Shown here: piece by piece, positions 1 through 7,978 of the stretch
Position numbering within the stretch: position 1 is the first letter of the stretch
Layout of the letters: each line of letters starts with the position of its first letter
Assembly (NCBI GenBank): GCA_012838315.1
Contig: DUPM01000090.1
Span: 1 to 47,037 of the forward strand
Direction of reading: 5' to 3'
Source: Clostridiaceae bacterium
Lineage (GTDB): Bacteria > Bacillota > Clostridia > Saccharofermentanales > Saccharofermentanaceae
DNA: 47,037 nucleotides
The notes under the pieces: generated by a model
The model's database searches: none
Told to the model about the DNA's origin: nothing
The model's input: only the letters and a program-made list of their open reading frames with translations
Position numbers and translations under genes: made by a program

Positions 1-2
1 AG

Positions 3-524
3 TTTGGTGCTCCACCACATGCCGGTATGGCACCCGGAATAGATCGTATGGTTATGCTTCTGACAGATGAAGAAAAAATTCTGGAAGTGATTGCATTCCC
101 GCTGAATGGTAATGCACAGGATCTCTTGCTTGGAGCTCCGAGTGAGGTGACTACTCAGCAGTTAGAAGATGTCCATCTTTTGGGCAGTAGCAATTCACTT
201 GCTTCTCGTGCAGTACCTGTAGCAGGAAGTAAGGGACGCAGTGAAAAGCGTTCTACGTTCTCCAATGCGCAACAGTTGAACCAGTTATCATTAACAGAAA
301 CTGAAGAGAATAATATGCAGAACATTTTCGGGATGATGAAGGTTCATGAAGAAGCGCTGAAAAAGATCGATACGGAAAATGTTGATGAGATGATTCATGT
401 CATGCCGATGACCAACGTCCTTCGTGAAGATGAAAGAAAACAGCCGTTTAAAAGGGAGAGTCTCCTTGAAAGCGCGCCGGAGCGTAGTGAAGACAGTTGG
501 CAAGTGCCAAGACTTGTAAAGTGA
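3..524 (+). CDS. aspS: Aspartyl-tRNA synthetase C-terminus fused to GatC (5' partial)
   Basis: The reading frame enters from the left edge, so only the C-terminal end of the synthetase is seen. The first residues (FGAPPHAG then [26 protein letters not shown]) are class II motif 3 and the C-terminal tail of bacterial AspRS. AspRS normally ends just after the QLEDVHL position, but here the frame continues through a polar linker of about 25 residues into a complete GatC-like domain (about nt 252-521). That domain carries the GatC hallmarks [13 protein letters not shown] and a terminal WQVPRLVK. GatC is the small clamp subunit that holds GatA and GatB together in the amidotransferase making Asn-tRNA(Asn) and/or Gln-tRNA(Gln). 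AspRS-GatC fusions are a known but uncommon architecture. gatA follows 10 nt after the stop and gatB follows gatA, so the whole transamidation pathway lies in one transcript. Confidence 0.93.
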   Translation, partial: FGAPPHAGMAPGIDRMVMLLTDEEKILEVIAFPLNGNAQDLLLGAPSEVTTQQLEDVHLLGSSNSLASRAVPVAGSKGRSEKRSTFSNAQQLNQLSLTETEENNMQNIFGMMKVHEEALKKIDTENVDEMIHVMPMTNVLREDERKQPFKRESLLESAPERSEDSWQVPRLVK

Positions 525-534
525 GGTGCGTCGA

Positions 535-1716
535 ATGAAAGAATATACAGTACATTTGTCTGAAAAGGGAACCATAGCCGTTGATGATACCATCTTGGTT
601 AAGGGCGTTCAGTCTGCAGCAGGCTCTCGTATTTTAGAAGGTTATATACCGCTGTTTAGTGCTGAAGCAGTTACACGTCTTGAGTGCAAGGGTTATGTTG
701 TTTCAGGAAAGACGCATGTAGGCGAGTTTGGCCTGGATCTTGTCGGTGAATTTTCTTACTATGCAGAAAAAGAAGAGGACCTAAAAGGTGCGGCTGCCAG
801 CCTGGTTGCTATGGGTGAAGTTAAGGCTGCCCTTGGTGTGGATGTTAATGGCGCACCAAGACGTGCAGCGGCGTTGTCCGGTGTCGATTTCCTGAAGCCG
901 ACTTACGGAACTGTCTCACGATACGGCATTATTTCCGGTGCGGCTTCCGGAGAGCAAATGGGCGTATATGCCGGCAATGTCGAAGGTGTCAGTGAGATTA
1001 TGGAAGTCATCAGCGGACATGATGAAAAGGATGGAACCAGCCTTAAGGGAGCAACTTATGACTACAGTACCGACGTTGTTGCCGGTAAAAGAGTATGTAT
1101 CATTAAGGAACTTCTGGATAATGTTGATGATAAGACACGTGAGCGTGTGAATGCATTTGCAGAAACGCTTCGCCGGAGTGGTGTTGTCGTTGAAGAGATT
1201 TCTTGTGATCTATTTGATCTTGCTAACATAACATGGCAAATTCTCATGACAGCGGAGACCTGTAACAACGTATCTCGTTACGATGGCGTGAAGTATGGTT
1301 ATCGTGCGGCAGAATATAAGACCATTGATGAGCTATATACAAATTCTAGAACTGAAGGTTTTAATTTTTTAACAAAGTCGGTCATTCTTTATGGTTCTGA
1401 TGTGTTATCCAAGGACCGTTACGATGACTGCTACGGCAAATCTCTTAAGGTTCGTCGTGTGGTCGCAGAGAAGTTCGAGGAACTGATGAAGCGTTACGAT
1501 GCAGTTCTTACACCGGTTTGCAGTCAGACAGAATATAAAGCTTATGATATAAGCGAAGCCTTTGAAATAGTTTTCAAAGAAAGCGTATTTACTTCCATCG
1601 CGAACCTGATTGGAATCCCGGCGCTGGTAAGCGGCAAAATTCAGCTGATGGGTAAGCATTTTAGCGAAAGTGTTCTGCTTGATCTCGCAAGATGTACGGA
1701 AAGAGTAGGTGAATAA
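535..1716 (+). CDS. gatA: Divergent GatA-like amidotransferase subunit lacking both catalytic serines
   Basis: ATG at 535 is preferred over the in-frame GTG at 526 because GAGG lies 8 nt upstream of the ATG. The protein has 393 residues; family members have about 485. Clear GatA motifs remain (FLKPTYGTVSRYGI, SGHDEKDGTS, YDGVKYGYRA, TRTEGF-like segment, VLTPV), and the catalytic lysine of the amidase signature is kept (K23, codon at 601). The glycine/serine-rich loop that supplies the cis-serine reads DLKGAAAS, with L83 (codon 781) at the serine position. The nucleophile motif DTGGS reads DVNGA, with A107 (codon 853) replacing serine. About 55 residues are missing before the lysine, about 15 between the lysine and the serine loop, and more near the C-terminus. 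Glutaminase activity by the normal mechanism therefore looks impossible. The frame is open and sits 2 nt from gatB, which argues for a retained structural role rather than a fresh pseudogene. Confidence 0.85.
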   Translation: MKEYTVHLSEKGTIAVDDTILVKGVQSAAGSRILEGYIPLFSAEAVTRLECKGYVVSGKTHVGEFGLDLVGEFSYYAEKEEDLKGAAASLVAMGEVKAALGVDVNGAPRRAAALSGVDFLKPTYGTVSRYGIISGAASGEQMGVYAGNVEGVSEIMEVISGHDEKDGTSLKGATYDYSTDVVAGKRVCIIKELLDNVDDKTRERVNAFAETLRRSGVVVEEISCDLFDLANITWQILMTAETCNNVSRYDGVKYGYRAAEYKTIDELYTNSRTEGFNFLTKSVILYGSDVLSKDRYDDCYGKSLKVRRVVAEKFEELMKRYDAVLTPVCSQTEYKAYDISEAFEIVFKESVFTSIANLIGIPALVSGKIQLMGKHFSESVLLDLARCTERVGE

Positions 1717-1718
1717 CG

Positions 1719-3143
1719 ATGAATTATGAAATGGTTATTGGCCTTGAGACCCACGTAGAACTTAGCACCGAATCGAAAATATTCTGCTCATGTGGAGGAC
1801 ATTCCGCAGCCAAGGAACCCAATGATTGTGTATGCCCGGCTTGTAGCGGTATGCCCGGAATGTTGCCTGTGATGAATAAGAAGGTCGTAGAACTTGCCGT
1901 TACAGCAGGGCTTATGCTCAACTGCGAAATTAGTAGATATACTACATTTGATAAGAAGAATTATTATTATCCGGACCTTCCTTGTGCCTATCAGATTACA
2001 CAGTTCAACCACCCGATCTGTACGAATGGATGTGTCACTCTTAAGACGTCCAACGGAGAAAGAGATATTCATATTAATCGGATTCATATGGAAGAGGATG
2101 CGGGTAAACTGGTCCATGCAGGCAAGGCCTCGTACATTGATAATAACCGCACCAGCGTACCTTTGATTGAGGTTGTTACAGAGCCGGATTTTCGAAATGT
2201 AGAAGAAGTAATAACTTACCTCAACAAATTAAAAACCATGCTCCGTTCCGCAGGTATCTCAGAATGTGAAGAAGGCGCAATGCGTTGTGACGTCAACATT
2301 TCCGTTCGTCCGGAAGGTAGCACGGAGTTTGGTATTCGTTCAGAGATTAAGAATATGGCTTCTTTCGAGGCGATCGAAAAAGCAATCCGTTATGAGGTTC
2401 AGCGTCATATGGATGCCATTGAATTTGAGACAGAAGAATTAGTTCAGGAAACAAGGCGTTATGACGACCTCAGCGGTAAGACATTTGCTATGCGCAACAA
2501 AGAAACCGCGGCAGACTATCGTTACTTCCCGGATCCCAATCTAATGCCGATCATCATTGATGATGAATGGTTGAAAGCGATAAAAGCCCAAATGCCTGTG
2601 GCGATTGACGAAAAATCAGACGCTTACAGAGAAGCAGGAATATCGGATAAAGAAATTGACGTGCTCATTCATAACCATATTGCCAGTACATTGTTGGATG
2701 ATGTTGTGGCGCTTGGTTGTGATGCAAAAAATGCATCCGGATGGATATTGACGGATTGTGCCGGTATTCTTCGCAAAAACGGTAAATTGTTGAATGATCT
2801 GGAAGTGAATGCGGAGGATCTTGCAGCAATAATCAATATGGTTGTCAGAGGAACGATCAATAGAATGAGCGGCAAGAAAATATTATCGGCGGTCATCGAA
2901 AAGGGTGTAGATCCTGTAGCGTACTGCAAGGAAAATGCGCTTGATGCCAAGGTAGATACGGCAACCATAGAAAAAATAATGGATACGGTTCTATTGGAAA
3001 ATTCAAAAGCACTCGAAGACTATAAAAACGGCAAAGTTCAGGCTAAGCAAGCAATATTCGGAGCCTGTGTCAGAGCATTAAAGAATACTGCCGATATAGA
3101 TATCATTCGAGAACTTTTGGATAAGAAGTTAAACAACTTATAG
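1719..3143 (+). CDS. gatB: Asp-tRNA(Asn)/Glu-tRNA(Gln) amidotransferase subunit B
   Basis: GatB binds the mischarged tRNA, activates the aspartyl or glutamyl carboxylate with ATP and transfers ammonia to it. The protein has 474 residues, the normal family length. It starts with the diagnostic MVIGLETHVEL segment, has the cysteine cluster CSCG...CVCPAC expected for the zinc site, the RCDVNISVRP and EIKNMASFEAIEKAI motifs, and the YRYFPDPNL motif near residue 270. A YqeY-like helical tail runs from about residue 325 to the end. The start codon lies 2 nt after the gatA stop. In contrast to the gatA upstream, nothing in this subunit looks degraded, so the complex is probably still used for tRNA amidation. 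It may act on Asp-tRNA(Asn) only or on both substrates; the sequence does not decide this. Confidence 0.97.
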   Translation: MNYEMVIGLETHVELSTESKIFCSCGGHSAAKEPNDCVCPACSGMPGMLPVMNKKVVELAVTAGLMLNCEISRYTTFDKKNYYYPDLPCAYQITQFNHPICTNGCVTLKTSNGERDIHINRIHMEEDAGKLVHAGKASYIDNNRTSVPLIEVVTEPDFRNVEEVITYLNKLKTMLRSAGISECEEGAMRCDVNISVRPEGSTEFGIRSEIKNMASFEAIEKAIRYEVQRHMDAIEFETEELVQETRRYDDLSGKTFAMRNKETAADYRYFPDPNLMPIIIDDEWLKAIKAQMPVAIDEKSDAYREAGISDKEIDVLIHNHIASTLLDDVVALGCDAKNASGWILTDCAGILRKNGKLLNDLEVNAEDLAAIINMVVRGTINRMSGKKILSAVIEKGVDPVAYCKENALDAKVDTATIEKIMDTVLLENSKALEDYKNGKVQAKQAIFGACVRALKNTADIDIIRELLDKKLNNL

Positions 3144-3171
3144 GACACGTTGAGCATTTCCTCCATTTCAT

Positions 3172-3214
3172 AAAAAAACAAAAAGTCCCGAAGCCATATA
3201 GCCTCGGGACTTTT
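3172..3214 (-). terminator. Rho-independent terminator of the tRNA-Trp gene
   Basis: Read on the minus strand, GTCCCGAGGC pairs with GCTTCGGGAC (one G-U pair) around a short AT-rich loop, and is followed by a long T-rich tract (complement of 3172-3184). It lies immediately after the tRNA 3' end. On the plus strand it could also stop read-through from gatB. Confidence 0.85.
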
Positions 3215-3217
3215 GTT

Positions 3218-3292
3218 TGGCAGGGGAGACGCGATTCGAACACGCAACCAGCGGTTTTGGAGACCGCTGCTCTACCATTGAGCCACTCCCCT
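3218..3292 (-). tRNA. tRNA-Trp (anticodon CCA)
   Basis: On the minus strand the gene starts AGGGGAGTGGCTC and ends CTCCCCT-G-CCA. The seven-base acceptor stem AGGGGAG/CTCCCCT is perfect, the anticodon loop reads CTCCAAA with anticodon CCA, and the T loop is TTCGAAT. The terminal CCA is encoded. The gene sits between gatB and proC on the opposite strand, with its own promoter and terminator. Confidence 0.96.
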
Positions 3293-3325
3293 ATGTTCAG
3301 AAGTTTTGAAATTCGAACATTGATT

Positions 3326-3354
3326 AGTGTAATAGACGGTTTGCATCGTGTCAA
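3326..3354 (-). promoter_or_regulatory. Sigma-70-type promoter of tRNA-Trp
   Basis: On the minus strand a perfect -35 box TTGACA (complement of 3349-3354) is followed after 17 bases by TACACT (complement of 3326-3331). The predicted start is about 27 nt ahead of the mature tRNA. A weaker plus-strand pair, TTGAAA (3306-3311) and TAATAG (3330-3335), overlaps it and may serve proC. Confidence 0.75.
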
Positions 3355-3418
3355 GTTGAATGATATGATTTTCTTTGGAAGATTTTGCTCTGTTATCAGA
3401 CAAAAGGAGGATACGAAC

Positions 3419-4225
3419 GTGGTCTTTTCGGTTATCGGTATCGGCAACATGGGACAGGCACTGGTAGGGGGATTTTTACGAAAGGGTTTACTTAAACCAG
3501 ATCAGATTCGAATCTATGACTTAGACCAAGATAAAATGAAAATATTTGCGCAAAAGACCGGTTGTGTCGCATGCGCCAGTGCGGTCGAGGCGATTGATCG
3601 TGCGGATTACATATTAATTGCGGTGAAGCCGCAAGTTTTTGACCGGACAGTCGATAGTTTTTCGCATAAACTGCCCGGCGACACCGTTATTATTTCTATC
3701 GCGGCGTCTGTTTCAGTATCACGCATTATTCATTTAGTGCATAAAGGCAATCCAATCGTTCGTGTCATGCCAAATACGCCTGCTCTTGTCGGTGCAGGTG
3801 TCAGTGCCATTTGCTTTGATGGTGTTGCTCCGGAGCAAGAATTATTTGTGCTCAATCTTTTTAAGACCTGTGGCTTAGTCGTTCCTTGTGATGAGAAAAC
3901 CCTGGATGCCATTGGTTGCGTTTCTGCAACCGGCCCGGCATATGTCATGGTCTTTATCGAGGCGATGGCGGATGCGGCAGTGAGACTGGGGATTACCAGG
4001 AAAGCAGCATATGAGATTGCTGCGATGACAGTGATGGGTTCGGGCAGAATGATGCTTGAGACAGGCATGCATCCGGCGGTTCTCAAAGATCAGGTTTGCT
4101 CGCCCGGCGGGACAACGATTGAAGGCGTGGTCGCGCTCGAAAAATTTGGTTTACGAACGGCAGTTGAAGAGGCCATTTTTGCATCGGACTCAAAATCTAA
4201 GAAAATGTCCGGAGGCGATGCGTGA
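3419..4225 (+). CDS. proC: Pyrroline-5-carboxylate reductase
   Basis: Catalyses the last step of proline synthesis, NAD(P)H-dependent reduction of 1-pyrroline-5-carboxylate. The start is GTG at 3419, set by AAAGGAGG 8-9 nt upstream and by the conserved N-terminus VFSVIGIGNMG; the frame stays open further upstream through the tRNA-Trp gene, but that part cannot be coding. The result is 268 residues, the usual family length. A Rossmann nucleotide-binding loop GIGNMG opens the protein, and the family signature around residues 160-245 includes SATGPAYV and CSPGGTTIEG. The stop overlaps the rnhA start by 4 nt, so the two are translationally coupled. Confidence 0.95.
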   Translation: MVFSVIGIGNMGQALVGGFLRKGLLKPDQIRIYDLDQDKMKIFAQKTGCVACASAVEAIDRADYILIAVKPQVFDRTVDSFSHKLPGDTVIISIAASVSVSRIIHLVHKGNPIVRVMPNTPALVGAGVSAICFDGVAPEQELFVLNLFKTCGLVVPCDEKTLDAIGCVSATGPAYVMVFIEAMADAAVRLGITRKAAYEIAAMTVMGSGRMMLETGMHPAVLKDQVCSPGGTTIEGVVALEKFGLRTAVEEAIFASDSKSKKMSGGDA

Positions 4226-4671
4226 ATTCTCGACCGGTGGTAGACGTTTACACTGACGGCTCGTGCTCGGGTAATCCCGGCCCGGGAGGCTGGGCTGCGG
4301 TAATTATTTTCGGGAATATTGAGAAAGAAATTTCCGGCGGTGATGTGTTGACCACAAATAATCGCATGGAAATGATTGCGGCAATTGAGGCGCTCAAGCA
4401 ACTGAAGAAGCCCTGTCGGGTTCGGCTGCACAGTGACAGTGCATATCTTGTGAATGCATTTACAAACGGATGGATTGAGTCGTGGAAAAAAAACGGATGG
4501 AAAAACTCAACACGACAGACCGTCAGCAATATTGACTTATGGCAGCAACTTGATGTTCTTTCCGAGCAACACGATATCGAATGGATCAAGGTGAAAGGGC
4601 ACTCAGGTCATAAATATAATGAAAGGTGCGATGCTCTTGCGGTCAAAGAAACGAATCTTCGCAAGACTTAG
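4222..4671 (+). CDS. rnhA: Ribonuclease HI
   Basis: Degrades the RNA strand of RNA-DNA hybrids, for example R-loops and primers. The 149-residue protein has all four acidic active-site positions of the family: D in VYTDGS, E in MEMIAAIEAL, D in HSDSAYL and the final D in NERCDALA. The handle-region sequence NGWIESWKKNGWK is typical of E. coli-like RNase HI. The GTG start at 4222 overlaps the proC stop and has GGAGG six nt upstream. A second RNase H (rnhB, type II) is encoded at 26560. Confidence 0.95.
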   Translation: MNSRPVVDVYTDGSCSGNPGPGGWAAVIIFGNIEKEISGGDVLTTNNRMEMIAAIEALKQLKKPCRVRLHSDSAYLVNAFTNGWIESWKKNGWKNSTRQTVSNIDLWQQLDVLSEQHDIEWIKVKGHSGHKYNERCDALAVKETNLRKT

Positions 4672-4682
4672 CAAATCACAAT

Positions 4683-5288
4683 ATGTTAGCGAATAATTTG
4701 GATTTTCTTGATGAACTTTCTCGCTCAAAAGTGGCTAAAGTATTCGGAGACGATGCTTTACTAGAAACAACAACAGATTCAACGACTGTCTTTTCAGGGC
4801 GCGTATTCTCGGCTGAAGTGATGGATGTCGCATTAAGCGATGGACGTGCGGCAAAACGCGAGATTGTCAGACACAACGGAGGTGCGGCAATTGTTCCAAT
4901 CGATGATCAACAGAATGTCTACCTTGTCAGACAATTCCGTTCGCCTTTTGATAAAGTTCTGATTGAAATTCCTGCCGGAAAGCTTGAAATAAATGAAAAC
5001 CCGAAAGACTGTGCCGAGCGCGAATTGCGTGAGGAAACCGGTCTGTTAGCGGATAAAATTGATGATCTCGGCGAGATACTTCCTTCACCCGGATATTGCT
5101 CCGAAGTGCTATACTTATACATGGCGACCGGATTGAGACAGGGTCCGACAGATCCCGATGACGGTGAGATTGTTTATGTTGTGAAGTACCCTCTTTCTGA
5201 TGTGCTTGCCATGATCGATTCCGGCACAATCTCGGATGCCAAGACCGTTGTTGCGATTCTTAAAGCAGCTAGGAGGCTGAATCTTTGA
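4683..5288 (+). CDS. Nudix hydrolase, ADP-ribose pyrophosphatase type
   Basis: The 201-residue protein contains a complete Nudix box (G-x5-E-x7-R-E-L-x-E-E-x-G) around residues 99-121, preceded by the PAG and followed by the SPGYCSE/ YMATGL features of the ADP-ribose pyrophosphatase (NudF/YqkG) branch. It probably splits ADP-ribose to AMP and ribose-5-phosphate in the cytoplasm. ATG at 4683 is chosen because it lies just after the rnhA stop; no convincing Shine-Dalgarno sequence precedes it, so coupling to rnhA translation or a start inside rnhA (GTG 4626) remains possible. The stop overlaps the ftsK start. Confidence 0.88.
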   Translation: MLANNLDFLDELSRSKVAKVFGDDALLETTTDSTTVFSGRVFSAEVMDVALSDGRAAKREIVRHNGGAAIVPIDDQQNVYLVRQFRSPFDKVLIEIPAGKLEINENPKDCAERELREETGLLADKIDDLGEILPSPGYCSEVLYLYMATGLRQGPTDPDDGEIVYVVKYPLSDVLAMIDSGTISDAKTVVAILKAARRLNL

Positions 5289-7978
5289 GTGAATCAACAC
5301 CCGTAAATTATAAGCGTGAAGTCACGGGTATCGTATTTTTTGCCTTCGCGATAATATTTGGACTTGCGTATTATTTGCCTCATTCCGCCACCGGCGTACT
5401 GGGTGATTATTTGCGTGGGTTTGGCATGGGCCTCATCGGGTCGGCGGCATACGCTGTTCCGGTGTTACTTATTTATGCATCCATAGATTATTTTTTGGAG
5501 AAAAGGGCAGGGGTTGCACCCATTCGCGTACGCTCCGTGTTGATTCTATTACTATGTCTTTCATCAATATTTGCTGTTTGGACACTGGATATTGAGTTTC
5601 TGAGGACGTTGAGTATTGATGCGACGAAGAATGACAGTCTCGCGTCCAAGGCATTATCGATATTGTTTCAGTCCGGTGTTACGCCTTCGATGCTGAAGTC
5701 TGATCCGAAGAGTTTGGTGTTGCCGGGCGGATTGATTGGTGGAAGTATTGCTCTCGGCTTGATGCTTCTTGCAGCAAAGCCCGGAGCGCTCATTATTCTG
5801 TTGGCATTTACTCTGTCCCAGCTTGTGCTTATTTTCAATGTTTCGCTCAAGAAGTCTGCATTTAAGACGGCGGAGGTCATTCGTCAGAATACGAGACGCG
5901 TATCCGAAGCCATTCGTCAGAGTAAAGCGCAGCAGGCTTCCGACTCAATGGTGTATTCTGTACCCGCTGAACCGCAAAGGGAATCAGCGCTTCCGGTTTT
6001 CGATGTGCCGGTTTCACCGTTCGAAGAACTTGACCATCGAACTTCGCATGGGTTTGTGGATTTAAATGCGATGGATGCGGGTTCTCGTTCTCAAGGTGTT
6101 GATAAAGCGTTGTCCTTTGATGTTGATACGGCGGTTTTAGAGGATACTTCTTTTGAAAACAGCGAGTGTCCTAGAGTCAAGACGGATTTTATCGGTGGAC
6201 CAACCGAACCGTTACCGACCGCTCATCCGATATCTGATGCGGACTGGCCGGATTTCTTGCGTCCTGAAAAAGAACCGACGTTTATTGATTTGCCAATAGA
6301 GGCTCCGGTGGTTGAAGGTCTTTACAATACGCAACATATTCATCGTATCGGTGTCGATGGCAGACCAATATCCGAAGGGCCAGAGGATTCAATGGAACCG
6401 GATATTAGCTCGCCTTTTGTCGAGTCCAACTCGAAAAAGGTGACGTCTCAACGATCCAATACATCTTCAGATAATCCGGTTCAGCCCTCGCCTAGGCCTC
6501 AGCCGGTCAGACATCAAAAACCCAGAGAATTCAAGGCGGCACCAACATCGCTGCTTAAGTCTGATAACAATACCGAATCGGTTCGTTCAAACAAAAATGC
6601 ATTGGCACTACAGGGACAGAAGTTGGTTGATACACTTGCAAGTTTTGGTGTCGATGCCAAAGTTGTGAACGTCACACACGGTCCAGCGATTACGCGTTTT
6701 GAATTGAGCCCCGGCCCGGGCATCAAGGTGAGCCGTATCGTTAATTTGACGGATGATCTGGCTTTGGCTATGGCCGCTGTCGGTGTTCGCATCGAGGCGC
6801 CAATACCGGGCAAGTCGGCGATTGGTATCGAAATCCCCAATAAGGAAACATCGCCGGTTACGCTTCGAAGCCTTATAGAATCAACTGCTTTTAGGAAGCA
6901 GACATCGCCGCTTACCGTTGCACTTGGTAGAGATATACCGGGAAATCCCATTTTCTGCGATTTGGCAACGATGCCACATTTATTGATTGCAGGTGCGACC
7001 GGTTCCGGTAAGTCAGTATGTATTAATGCCATATTGATCAGCATTCTTTGCAAGGCTTCTCCGGAACAAGTTAAGTTGATTATGATCGATCCCAAAGTCG
7101 TCGAGCTGTCTATATACAATGGTATTCCGCATTTGTTGGCTCCGGTCGTTACGGATCCCAAAAAAGCGGCAAATACTCTGAATTGGGCAGTCGGAGAGAT
7201 GACTCGTCGGTATGCATTATTTGCAGAGACGAGCGTTCGCGATTATAAAGGCTACAATGAATATCTGAAACTGAACGGCGAAGAACCCATACCGCTCATT
7301 TTAATAGTCATCGATGAACTTGCGGATTTGATGCAGGTGGCTTCTAAAGAGGTTGAAGAATCCATTGCACGTTTGACTGCTATGGCGCGTGCGGCCGGCA
7401 TTCATCTTCTGATAGCGACACAACGTCCGTCGGTTGATGTTATCACGGGTGTAATCAAGGCCAACATACCATCCAGAATCGCATTTGCGGTATCTTCGCA
7501 GGTGGACAGCAGAACAATTCTTGATATGGGCGGCGCAGAAAAGCTTCTGGGTAAAGGCGATATGCTTTACTATCCGCAAAGTATGGCCAAGCCACAGCGC
7601 GGACAGGGTGCATTTGTATCCGACCGTGAGGTTGAGTCCATTATCGAGTTTTTAAAATCGCAAAATTACAGCACATATGATCCTGAAGTCGCGGATCAAA
7701 TCGTTTCCGCTTCTGCACACCAATCATCTTCGCAACATAAGAACGATGGTGAAGAGGATGAACTATTACCGCAAGCGGTCGATATCGTTCTTAATGCCGG
7801 ATGCGCATCTGTTTCAATCCTGCAACGCAAAATGAATATCGGTTATCCTAGAGCCGCCCGATTAGTGGATCGAATGGAAGACAAGGGATATATTGGCCCG
7901 TTTGAAGGCAGTAAGCCCAGAAGACTAATTATTACGCAGACACAGTGGCTGGAAATACAATCTAAAGGAGATTCATAA
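5285..7978 (+). CDS. ftsK: DNA translocase FtsK/SpoIIIE
   Basis: A membrane-anchored ATP-driven DNA pump that clears chromosomal DNA from the division or sporulation septum. The start is TTG at 5285, 8 nt after AGGAGG and overlapping the previous stop. Of 897 residues, the first 180 or so contain four hydrophobic segments, followed by a low-complexity proline/serine/aspartate-rich linker to about 430. Then come the alpha domain, the RecA-like motor with Walker A GATGSGKSV (about 569-577) and Walker B ILIVIDELADLM (about 672-683), and a C-terminal winged-helix gamma domain (about 830-890) that reads the orientation sequences. The motor motif ATQRPSVDVITGVIKANIPS is diagnostic. Whether it is FtsK or SpoIIIE by function cannot be told from sequence alone. 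Confidence 0.96.
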   Translation: MSESTPVNYKREVTGIVFFAFAIIFGLAYYLPHSATGVLGDYLRGFGMGLIGSAAYAVPVLLIYASIDYFLEKRAGVAPIRVRSVLILLLCLSSIFAVWTLDIEFLRTLSIDATKNDSLASKALSILFQSGVTPSMLKSDPKSLVLPGGLIGGSIALGLMLLAAKPGALIILLAFTLSQLVLIFNVSLKKSAFKTAEVIRQNTRRVSEAIRQSKAQQASDSMVYSVPAEPQRESALPVFDVPVSPFEELDHRTSHGFVDLNAMDAGSRSQGVDKALSFDVDTAVLEDTSFENSECPRVKTDFIGGPTEPLPTAHPISDADWPDFLRPEKEPTFIDLPIEAPVVEGLYNTQHIHRIGVDGRPISEGPEDSMEPDISSPFVESNSKKVTSQRSNTSSDNPVQPSPRPQPVRHQKPREFKAAPTSLLKSDNNTESVRSNKNALALQGQKLVDTLASFGVDAKVVNVTHGPAITRFELSPGPGIKVSRIVNLTDDLALAMAAVGVRIEAPIPGKSAIGIEIPNKETSPVTLRSLIESTAFRKQTSPLTVALGRDIPGNPIFCDLATMPHLLIAGATGSGKSVCINAILISILCKASPEQVKLIMIDPKVVELSIYNGIPHLLAPVVTDPKKAANTLNWAVGEMTRRYALFAETSVRDYKGYNEYLKLNGEEPIPLILIVIDELADLMQVASKEVEESIARLTAMARAAGIHLLIATQRPSVDVITGVIKANIPSRIAFAVSSQVDSRTILDMGGAEKLLGKGDMLYYPQSMAKPQRGQGAFVSDREVESIIEFLKSQNYSTYDPEVADQIVSASAHQSSSQHKNDGEEDELLPQAVDIVLNAGCASVSILQRKMNIGYPRAARLVDRMEDKGYIGPFEGSKPRRLIITQTQWLEIQSKGDS

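Noticed and set aside
3257-3418. N-terminal extension of the proC reading frame upstream of 3419
   Set aside because: It runs through the tRNA-Trp gene on the other strand and adds residues absent from the family; a strong ribosome binding site supports GTG 3419.
6514-7161. Antisense open frame of 215 codons inside ftsK
   Set aside because: Lies opposite the conserved motor domain of FtsK and shows no family features; a shadow of the coding frame.
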